A stretch of 64,000 nt of DNA, from positions 16,641 to 80,640 of the forward strand of contig JACRDY010000059.1 of NCBI GenBank assembly GCA_016218485.1, written 5' to 3'. Under the pieces are notes generated by a model. That model made no database searches and was not told the DNA's origin. It saw nothing but the letters and a program-made list of their open reading frames with translations. Positions 23,897-30,269 of the stretch are shown piece after piece; positions within the stretch are counted from its first letter, which is position 1, and each line of letters opens with the position of its first letter. The translations under genes were made by a program, and so were the position numbers. Origin of the DNA: Candidatus Falkowiibacteriota bacterium (GTDB lineage: Bacteria > Patescibacteriota > Patescibacteriia > JACRDY01).

Positions 23897-25369
23897 ATGT
23901 CGTCCAAGGCGATCGTAGATATCATCCGATGTGTGATGAATGGTCTGGCGTTGCCCGACAACGTCACGTGGGAAGGTGTGTGCGACGCATACGGCTACGC
24001 CAAGCACAATCTTCCCGAAGAAGTGACTGCGGCGCTGTTTGAGCTCCTGGGGCAGTATCTCCGTCGGTTGCCGCCAGAGAAAGAAAAAATCAAGAACCTT
24101 TTCGACTACTGGCAGGGAAAGGATCCCGCTCTTTCGCGACTCCAGGAGGTTGCAATCAAAACAGCAACCTATCCGTTTGAGCTGGAGTATTGGGAGGGAT
24201 GGCAGGATGACGATTTGTGTGACCTCGGGTATGAGCGGCTCGCCGCGATGCCCGTGACCGTGAAACGTTTGCAGGTGCAGTACCAATACTGTCGTCCAGG
24301 AACAGAGCGACGGGCAACAGTCGTGGCAGCGCTGCTGGGTTGGTCGGATGAGGTATCCTATCACGAATTCAGCATGCTGGTCAGCACCTATCGGCAGCAG
24401 GGCTTCCCCGCGGATTTGGCGGGAGTTCTCAAAAAATGGGTGACTACTCAATCCACTCACTCCGCCGACTGGCTGGAGCAATGGGAGAGGATGAAGGCAG
24501 GTCATGACGCCGATTCGGCAGCGCTGGCGGAGGCGTTTTTCCATAACGCCATCTCCACCGCGCATGACTTCAATGAGCAGTGGAAGGTCTTGACAGAGTT
24601 GCCGCTCAGCGAGTGGCAACAACAGGCCGTTTTGGCCAAACTGGCCGAGACTGGCACGTTGGGAGACTGGCATTGGATTCTGGGGCGTACTGAGCCCAAG
24701 GATCGTTCGCCGGAAGTCCTGCGGCTGATTGAGCAGGCGTACCAACAGACCGACTGGCGGACGCTCCTGCGTCTGGCACAGAACTCTGACGCAGAGCCTG
24801 ATGGGAATTGGGATGACGGGTACACTCGGATGCTCGGGGATGACGACCTGCTGTCTACAGTTCTGTTTGAGCAGATCGCTCGTGATCCCTCCGCGGAACT
24901 GCCGGAGCTGCTGCGGATTTGGTGCCGCACCATTCCCGAGAGCTCCTACGAGCCCGTCATCATGGAGAGGATTAAGGGAGCCATCACTACGGCGCGTGAT
25001 TGGCTGCAGACCTACGGCTGGTGGCAGCGGTCATCCGCCTTGATCGAGCTGGCGCAGTGTCGGCTGCTCGCGAGTGTCTCGTCCCTCGACGAGTGGCTCA
25101 AGCTCTGCAGTGGATACAAACTGGAGCACTACACTTCGTGGGTGACTCCGCTGACGCGGCATTTCATCAGCGTCACGGATGCCGACTTTGAGTACTGGCA
25201 AAACAGGATCAAGCATCCGATCCTGCGGGACTGCGCCGGCGCCATTCTCCAGAAGATGCACACTAGCGCTGACAGCAAACAGTGTCTGGAGGCACTGCTC
25301 GAGCTGTGCTATGACTACCGGGACCCTCTCGGGTCAACGGTGGCGAAGGCGCTGCTCTCTGTCGCCTAA
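23897..25369 (+). CDS. Unrecognised 490-residue helical protein
   Basis: I do not recognise this family. AGGAGGT (23885-23891) lies six bases before the ATG, and codon use resembles purL, so the gene is real. The protein is soluble, with no signal peptide or membrane segment. It is rich in Trp and acidic residues and appears helical throughout, with loosely repeated units of 40-50 residues such as LAKLAETGTLGDWHWILG and EWLKLCSGYKLEHYTSWVT. That pattern resembles HEAT/TPR-like solenoids, which is inference. It stands alone between a REP-type palindrome and its own terminator. Confidence 0.75.
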   Translation: MSSKAIVDIIRCVMNGLALPDNVTWEGVCDAYGYAKHNLPEEVTAALFELLGQYLRRLPPEKEKIKNLFDYWQGKDPALSRLQEVAIKTATYPFELEYWEGWQDDDLCDLGYERLAAMPVTVKRLQVQYQYCRPGTERRATVVAALLGWSDEVSYHEFSMLVSTYRQQGFPADLAGVLKKWVTTQSTHSADWLEQWERMKAGHDADSAALAEAFFHNAISTAHDFNEQWKVLTELPLSEWQQQAVLAKLAETGTLGDWHWILGRTEPKDRSPEVLRLIEQAYQQTDWRTLLRLAQNSDAEPDGNWDDGYTRMLGDDDLLSTVLFEQIARDPSAELPELLRIWCRTIPESSYEPVIMERIKGAITTARDWLQTYGWWQRSSALIELAQCRLLASVSSLDEWLKLCSGYKLEHYTSWVTPLTRHFISVTDADFEYWQNRIKHPILRDCAGAILQKMHTSADSKQCLEALLELCYDYRDPLGSTVAKALLSVA

Positions 25370-25388
25370 CATGCATGCGAGATTCAAT

Positions 25389-25419
25389 CCACCGGCGTTC
25401 GCGCCGGTGGCTTTCATTT
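25389..25419 (+). terminator. Terminator of the 490-residue protein gene
   Basis: CCACCGGCG-TTCG-CGCCGGTGG stem followed by CTTTCATTT. Next to it, CAAGAAACAAAGAA and TTCTTTGTTTCTTGG (25428-25490) form another inverted repeat. Confidence 0.85.
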
Positions 25420-25514
25420 AACAAAGATTTCAAGAAACAAAGAATCAATCGGTAAGTATTGTTTCGTTGCTTATTTGCTTCTTTGTTTCTTGGCCCCCCT
25501 GTTTCTTGGCCCCC

Positions 25515-25544
25515 TTGACTATTCAGGCGTAATTATTCTAAGAT
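25515..25544 (+). promoter_or_regulatory. Promoter of the candidate ncRNA
   Basis: TTGACT (25515-25520), 18-bp spacer, TAAGAT (25539-25544). The predicted start (about 25551) falls right at the beginning of the paired region described in the next entry. Confidence 0.5.
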
Positions 25545-25550
25545 AACAAA

Positions 25551-25920
25551 ATCCCAGACCGCGGAGGGTGTGGTCTCGAAGGACCTGGTCCTCAAACAGG
25601 ATGCCTGTATTGCCTATTCGGGCCAGTGACGACATTCTCTGACACCATGGCAGCACCGTTTCTCCATTCGGGGCGCAATAGAGTGGGCGTTGCCCAAAAG
25701 CCCTGGGAGCGCAGAAACGAAGCGAGCAATGGCGATGAGACGCCGTCTAGGCCCGGATTCATCGGGCTCACCATGAATCAGAGGGACCCTTCGAGCCCTC
25801 CCTCCCGCGGTCGTTCACACGACACGAAAGCCCTCGCCCAACCACGATGATAAAAAAGTGTCTCCTAGTAGGACTCCAAATTCCCGGGTAGACACTTCCG
25901 GGGTCATCTGGTTGGGCGAG
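25551..25920 (+). ncRNA. Candidate structured RNA in a 775-bp gap
   Basis: A GC-rich stretch with no credible reading frame but with long-range complementarity. GACCGCGG (25557-25564) pairs with CCGCGGTC (25805-25812). ATTCGGGCC (25616-25624) pairs with GGCCCGGAT (25750-25758; one G-U). Several local hairpins lie inside (GGCG/CGCC near 25733; AGGACC/GGTCCT near 25580). A separate 88-base hairpin follows (25833-25920), made of CTCGCCCAACCA/TGGTTGGGCGAG, GATGA/TCATC and AAGTGTCT/AGACACTT. A promoter ends just before it. I checked for RNase P, tmRNA, SRP and 6S hallmarks and found none. No clear T-run terminator follows. Confidence 0.5.
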
Positions 25921-25996
25921 GTGCCCCTCCATTTTCATTCAGCCGATAGAATATCCGTTTAGAATATCCGTTTATAGCGGGTTTTTATTTTTTTTG

Positions 25997-26005
25997 CTAT
26001 ACTGG
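25997..26005 (+). promoter_or_regulatory. Extended -10 promoter upstream of the LOG gene
   Basis: TGC-TATACT preceded by a T-run. The transcript would carry the whole REP-like element (26018-26135) as its leader. Confidence 0.5.
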
Positions 26006-26017
26006 TAATAGTATAAT

Positions 26018-26135
26018 CCAGCACCTTCCAGAATATCCCGCAGCAAGCTGACGGGGTATTCTGGAAGGTGCTGGATGAATGGCTGAGAGAGTATTTCTGT
26101 GGCGTGCACTACCCCGACAGGAAGGTGCTGGATAA
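26018..26135. repeat. REP-like hairpin element, copy 3 (long, three-ended form)
   Basis: A palindrome 26018-26078 like copies 2 and 4, followed by GAATGGCTGAGAGAGTAT and a third GGAAGGTGCTGGAT end, as in copy 1. It ends nine bases before the LOG-family start codon. Confidence 0.9.
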
Positions 26136-26144
26136 AATTTTGAT

Positions 26145-26903
26145 ATGGCGAGTCAGAACAAAAATTTAGTTAAGAAATTCCGGCCGCGCATCAGCGACGT
26201 CTTGGCCGACAAGCAGGGACTAGGACTGTCCTGGCGGGTGTTCAAGATTATCAGCGAGTTTGTGGCCGGATTTGAGTTCCTCAAGCGTTATGACGCGGCG
26301 GTTACGTTTTTCGGTTCGGCCCGACATGACGAGGGGCACCATGTGTATGAAGAAGCGCGGAAGCTGGCGGCCGAGTGCGCCACCATGGGCTTCGCGGTCA
26401 TCACTGGTGGCGGCCCGGGCGTGATGGAGGCGGCCAACCAGGGCGCGACCGAAGCCGGCGGCGAGTCTATTGGGCTCAATATCCAGCTGCCCCGCGAGCA
26501 GCGGATGAACAAGTATGTTAAGCACGGTCAGCCGTTTCATTATTTCTTTACCCGTAAAGTCATGCTGACGTACGCGTCTGAAGTGTACGTCTATTTTCCC
26601 GGCGGCTATGGCACGCTCGATGAGCTGCTGGAATTAATGACCTTGGTCCAGACCAAGAAAATCTGCCGGGTGCCGATCATCTTGGTGAACAAGGCATTTT
26701 GGACGCCGCTGTTGCGTTGGTTTGCCAATGATTTACTCAAAGAATACAAGACGATCAGCCCTGATGATCTTAAGATTTACTACCTCGTGGATAATGCCGT
26801 TGAAGCCACGGCGCTGATCAAGAAACTGATTAAGGAGGGCAAGATCGGTGGGGCCGAGTGTCCGGTAGAATATGATGAGAGCTCGGACATCCGGCGGGTG
26901 TAG
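26145..26903 (+). CDS. LOG family protein (TIGR00730-type Rossmann fold)
   Basis: The LOG family hydrolyses nucleoside 5'-monophosphates (cytokinin-riboside phosphoribohydrolase in plants; PpnN-like enzymes in bacteria). Key motifs: GGGPGVMEAANQG at 88-100 and PGGYGTLDE at 152-160, with the conserved Arg and Glu. The protein has 252 residues, longer than minimal LOGs (about 190), with an N-terminal helical part (KFRPRISDVLADKQGLGLSW) and C-terminal additions. The natural substrate in bacteria of this kind is unknown. No Shine-Dalgarno; the REP element lies in the leader. Confidence 0.9.
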   Translation: MASQNKNLVKKFRPRISDVLADKQGLGLSWRVFKIISEFVAGFEFLKRYDAAVTFFGSARHDEGHHVYEEARKLAAECATMGFAVITGGGPGVMEAANQGATEAGGESIGLNIQLPREQRMNKYVKHGQPFHYFFTRKVMLTYASEVYVYFPGGYGTLDELLELMTLVQTKKICRVPIILVNKAFWTPLLRWFANDLLKEYKTISPDDLKIYYLVDNAVEATALIKKLIKEGKIGGAECPVEYDESSDIRRV

Positions 26904-26946
26904 GCTGGCTGGCTATAAATTAGGAGAAGCGTTATAGTATAATTAT

Positions 26947-27168
26947 ATGAATCAATTTGAAGGCGGTTACAAAGGTTCCGGCGGTCACGCGGCGGATGCC
27001 GAGGGTGAAGCAAAACGCACTGAATTGGCCGCATTAGATCGGCAGATTCAGGTATTACAGCAACAGGTTGACGCTAAACGGCTTCAATTTAAGAGTGGGG
27101 GAGGCGACGAAGAAATAAAATTGTTGAGTTTAATTAGAAGGCGGCGTAAGTTGCTTGGTATTGAATAG
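26947..27168 (+). CDS. Small coiled-coil protein, unknown function
   Basis: 73 residues: a Gly-rich start (MNQFEGGYKGSGGHAADAEG), then a heptad-like helix (AALDRQIQVLQQQVDAKRL) and a basic end LIRRRRKLLGIE. TATAGT at 26933-26938 lies eight bases before the ATG, so the mRNA may be leaderless. A terminator follows directly. Short, but supported by signals on both sides and by normal codon use. Confidence 0.65.
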   Translation: MNQFEGGYKGSGGHAADAEGEAKRTELAALDRQIQVLQQQVDAKRLQFKSGGGDEEIKLLSLIRRRRKLLGIE

Positions 27169-27193
27169 TTGTTTATAAGGTTTAACCAATAGG

Positions 27194-27220
27194 CCGCTCC
27201 GGAAACGAGGGCGGTTTTTT
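27194..27220 (+). terminator. Terminator after the coiled-coil gene
   Basis: CCGC-TCCGGAAACGAGG-GCGG stem followed by TTTTTT. Confidence 0.7.
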
Positions 27221-27261
27221 AGATAAATTTTTTTATTAAAATTATCCATAGCGCTGATTAA

Positions 27262-27409
27262 GCTCAACCCCACCCTGTCCCTCCCCTTACTTCGGCCCCG
27301 CATTATGCGGGGACCTTGCAAGAGGAGGAGACGTGCTCTTCCGACTCAGGTGGTAGGTCCCGTCTCCTCCCCTTGCGGAGTAAGGGGAGGGACAGGGTGG
27401 GGTTGAGCC
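27262..27409. repeat. GC-rich repeat with long terminal inverted repeats
   Basis: A member of the 'ccctccccttac' family arranged as one unit: the left end AACCCCACCCTGTCCCTCCC is the complement of the right end, over roughly 30 bp. Between them is an unrelated core of about 85 bp with further AGGAGGAGACG/CGTCTCCTCC pairing. It resembles a non-coding insertion unit. Confidence 0.8.
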
Positions 27410-27549
27410 AAATCATAGCGCCTGCCAGATTAAATTTTTTTGCTTTTTCTCGGTACTTGATATAGAATGGTCGTACAATCTAAGTCCCATTTGGGCCTAA
27501 GCAGGGGTATAGCAAAAAATACCGCTGTCAGTTTTGCATTAAAAATCTT

Positions 27550-27627
27550 GTTAAATTGCCACATTGCCAAATTGTCGCACTGTTGTGTGAGGTATTTAAC
27601 AATGTAGCCATGTGACAATGTAACAAT
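27550..27627. repeat. Word palindrome, 'acattgccaaattg' type, upstream of uvrB
   Basis: ATTGCCACATTGCCAAATTG and the complementary ACAATGTAGCCATGTGACAA words run right up to the uvrB ATG. Related to 11557-11697. Confidence 0.8.
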
Positions 27628-29550
27628 ATGTTATTTAAAGTCGTTTCCCCATTCCAGCCGGCCGGCGATCAACCCGAGGCCATTACGGCCTTAACGGGCG
27701 GTTTTGCCAAATATCCGCAGCAGACGCTCCTCGGCGTGACCGGGTCAGGCAAGACTTTTACCGCGGCCAATGTCATTGCCAGACTGAACAAGCCGACGTT
27801 GGTTTTGTCGCACAACAAGACACTGGCGGCGCAGCTGTACAATGAGTTCCGGGAATTTTTTCCCGAGAACAAGGTATGTTATTTTGTTTCGTATTACGAC
27901 TACTACCAGCCGGAGAGCTATTTGCCGATCACTGACACGTACATTGAGAAGGACATGAAGATCAATGAGAAGATTGAGCAGCTGCGGCTTGAGGCCACGG
28001 CGGCCTTGATGAGCCGTGATGACGTGATTGTTGTCTCGTCCGTTTCTTGCATTTACGGCCTGGGCAAGCCGGATAATTTTAAATCCAGCGCCGTGGAAAT
28101 CAAAGTGGGCAGTAAAATTTCCCCGGAAGAATTTGTCTCAAAACTCGTAGACATCCAGTATGAGAACTCGGACCTAGAGCTGCATCCGGGGAATTTTCGT
28201 TTGCGTGGCAGTACGGTGGAGCTGATTGAGGGCGCGGGTACCACGGTGCTGCGAATCGAGTTTGATGAAAAGAAAATCGCCAAGATCAGCGAGCTGCATC
28301 CCATCACGTTCAACAAGACCGGAGACATCAGTGACGTCTACATTTTCCCGGCGCGGCATTTCGTGTTTGACGCCGGCAGCACTCAGAAAGCTCTGAAAAC
28401 CATTCGGGCTGAATTACAAGAACGGCTGCCCCAGCTCGATGACATTAAAGCCTATCGCCTTGAGAAGCGGACGAATTATGACCTGGAAATGATAGAGCAG
28501 CTGGGACACTGCAAGGGGATTGAGAACTACTCGCGGCACTTTGACGGCCGGCGTCCGGGCGAGCAGCCCTATACCCTGATTGATTATTTCAAAGCTAAGG
28601 GTGACTGGCTGCTCTTAATTGACGAGAGCCATGTATCGCTGCCGCAGGTCCAGGGTATGTACGGCGGCGACCGCAGCCGCAAGGACAATTTGATTGAGCA
28701 CGGTTTTCGCTTGCCCTCGGCGTACGACAATCGGCCATTGACCTTTACTGAATTTGAAAAATATTTAAATCACGTGATTTATATTTCCGCCACGCCGAGC
28801 GAATATGAACGGGAACACTCGGGTCAGATCGTTGAGCAGATTATTCGGCCGACCGGTCTCGTGGATCCTCCGATCACGGTCAAGCCGGCCGAAGGCCAAG
28901 TCAAAGACGTGGAGCGGGAAATCCGGAAAACGGTTGAGCAGGGCTACCGCGTCTTAGTTACCACCTTGACTAAACGTCTGGCTGAAGATTTGACCAGCTA
29001 TTTGGTTGAACAGAACATTAAGGCCAAATACCTGCACAGTGAGATTGATACGATGGAGCGGACTAGGCTGATTCAGGATTTGCGCTTGGGTAAGTTTGAC
29101 GTTTTGGTTGGGATTAACCTGCTCCGGGAAGGCCTGGACATCCCGGAAGTGGCGCTGGTGGCGATACTGGACGCGGACAAGGAAGGCTTCCTGCGCAATG
29201 AACGCAGTCTGATCCAGACCATTGGCCGAGCGGCGCGCAATGTGGACAGCCGGGTGATTATGTATGCCGACACGTATACCCGTTCAATCAAAGCGGCCAT
29301 CAAAGAAACCGACCGCCGACGGATGCGGCAAGAGCAGTATAATACCGAGCACGGCATTACTCCGGAGAGCATTACTAAGGCGATTATTGTTCGTGAGGAC
29401 GTCATTCTGCCGGAATTGAAGGGCCAAGCGCTGGATGCCGAAAAAGTGTTAGTTGAGCTGGAGCTGCAGATGCAGGCCGCGGCCGAGAGTCTGGACTTCG
29501 AGCGGGCGATCATGCTGCGGGATAAGATTAAAGAATTAAAAGAGAAATAA
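27628..29550 (+). CDS. uvrB: Excinuclease ABC subunit B
   Basis: The damage-verifying helicase-like subunit of nucleotide excision repair. The 640 residues include the P-loop GVTGSGKTF at 36-44, the beta-hairpin region YYDYYQPESYLP, domain 4 segments, motif VI (QTIGRAARN) and the C-terminal UVR domain (ELQMQAAAESLDFERAIMLR) that contacts UvrC. Full length for the family. The ATG follows the repeat palindrome without a Shine-Dalgarno. uvrA and uvrC lie within 13 kb on the same strand. No LexA-type operator is evident. Confidence 0.97.
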   Translation: MLFKVVSPFQPAGDQPEAITALTGGFAKYPQQTLLGVTGSGKTFTAANVIARLNKPTLVLSHNKTLAAQLYNEFREFFPENKVCYFVSYYDYYQPESYLPITDTYIEKDMKINEKIEQLRLEATAALMSRDDVIVVSSVSCIYGLGKPDNFKSSAVEIKVGSKISPEEFVSKLVDIQYENSDLELHPGNFRLRGSTVELIEGAGTTVLRIEFDEKKIAKISELHPITFNKTGDISDVYIFPARHFVFDAGSTQKALKTIRAELQERLPQLDDIKAYRLEKRTNYDLEMIEQLGHCKGIENYSRHFDGRRPGEQPYTLIDYFKAKGDWLLLIDESHVSLPQVQGMYGGDRSRKDNLIEHGFRLPSAYDNRPLTFTEFEKYLNHVIYISATPSEYEREHSGQIVEQIIRPTGLVDPPITVKPAEGQVKDVEREIRKTVEQGYRVLVTTLTKRLAEDLTSYLVEQNIKAKYLHSEIDTMERTRLIQDLRLGKFDVLVGINLLREGLDIPEVALVAILDADKEGFLRNERSLIQTIGRAARNVDSRVIMYADTYTRSIKAAIKETDRRRMRQEQYNTEHGITPESITKAIIVREDVILPELKGQALDAEKVLVELELQMQAAAESLDFERAIMLRDKIKELKEK

Positions 29551-29554
29551 ATCT

Positions 29555-30007
29555 ATGAAGAAAAAACACGTGGACGCAGAGTACAGTCAGATCACCTCCT
29601 ATATCTGGATTGGCACTAATCAGTGCTGTAATTTCCATTTTAAGAAAGAATTATTGCGGCAGGGGATTGACGCGGATATTAGTCTGGAAGAAGAGCGGGT
29701 GGATGAGCCGGTTGGTGTGCATCATTTTCTCTGGTTGCCAGTCAAAGATCATCATGCGTTGAGTCAGACACAGTTGCATATTGGGGCGGCTTTTATGGAA
29801 ACGTTAGTCAAAAGCAAAATCAAGATGTATGTCCACTGCAAAAACGGTCATGGCCGTTCACCCAGTTTGGTGATGGCTTATTTTATCACGCAAGGCAAAA
29901 CGTATCAGCAGGCCTTTGACTTGGTCAAGAGTAAACGTCCGGAAGTACATCTTCGGCCGAGTCAAACAGCGGCTCTGCGGAAGTTTGCTCAGCGTCGGAA
30001 GAAATAA
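29555..30007 (+). CDS. Dual-specificity-type protein phosphatase
   Basis: 150 residues with the cysteine-phosphatase loop VHCKNGHGRS: nucleophile Cys95, Arg101 and Ser102 in the CX5R signature, followed by a PSLVMAYF helix. An upstream Asp (near VKDHHALS) could serve as general acid. It starts four bases after the uvrB stop and is therefore surely co-transcribed with it. The target (phosphoprotein, phosphoinositide or RNA 5' triphosphate, all known in the superfamily) cannot be inferred. A functional link to repair is suggested only by position. Confidence 0.87.
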   Translation: MKKKHVDAEYSQITSYIWIGTNQCCNFHFKKELLRQGIDADISLEEERVDEPVGVHHFLWLPVKDHHALSQTQLHIGAAFMETLVKSKIKMYVHCKNGHGRSPSLVMAYFITQGKTYQQAFDLVKSKRPEVHLRPSQTAALRKFAQRRKK

Positions 30008-30046
30008 AAAAACAAACCCGTTCGCAATAGCGGGAACGGATTTGTT
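30001..30046 (-). terminator. Terminator between the phosphatase gene and the tRNA-like sequence
   Basis: AACAAA-CCCGTTC...GGAACGG-TTTGTT stem. On the minus strand it is followed by TTTTTTTATT, so it would end a leftward transcript through the tRNA-like sequence. It could also serve the phosphatase gene. Confidence 0.65.
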
Positions 30047-30052
30047 TGACGG

Positions 30053-30074
30053 TTCCAGGTTTGACACTTGAATA
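30053..30074 (+). repeat. Inverted partial copy of the tRNA-like sequence
   Basis: TTCCAGGTTTGACACTTGAA and two further bases match, in opposite orientation, the central part of the tRNA-like sequence (30145-30165), apart from the few bases after TTCCAG. Confidence 0.7.
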
Positions 30075-30118
30075 TTACCAGTATAACAAAGTATATTGTT
30101 GTGTCAATGGAATAGGTG

Positions 30119-30187
30119 TGGAGCTAAGGGGAATCGAACCCCTGTATTCAAGTGTCAGGCTGGAATACCGCCACCAGGCATAGCTCC
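30119..30187 (-). tRNA. Degenerate tRNA-like sequence (69 nt)
   Basis: Read on the minus strand, the acceptor GGAGCTA/TAGCTCC and T arm AGGGG-TTCGATT-CCCCT are perfect. The D arm is reduced to about three pairs. The best anticodon stem has a C-U mismatch, and the loop CCTGACA lacks the U33 of real tRNAs, so no anticodon can be assigned with confidence. There is no encoded CCA. The acceptor pairing continues outward to 12 bp (30115-30126 with 30181-30192), unlike a normal tRNA. The total is about four bases short. It may be a decayed tRNA, an unusual functional tRNA or a tRNA-derived element. Confidence 0.45.
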
Positions 30188-30269
30188 ACACCCAAGGCGA
30201 GTGTACCAGAGGTAGTATTAAAAAAATCTAAACTATTTAATTAATTAAAATTTTTGCCTTACTGTTGAT

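Noticed and set aside
25551..25920. RNase P RNA, tmRNA, SRP or 6S RNA
   Set aside because: The conserved RNase P core sequence, the tmRNA tRNA-like ends, the SRP loop and the 6S layout with fully paired ends were not found.
30119..30187. A normal tRNA or a tmRNA end
   Set aside because: Anticodon stem is mismatched, U33 missing, length short, acceptor too long; the two tmRNA halves would be separated by hundreds of bases.
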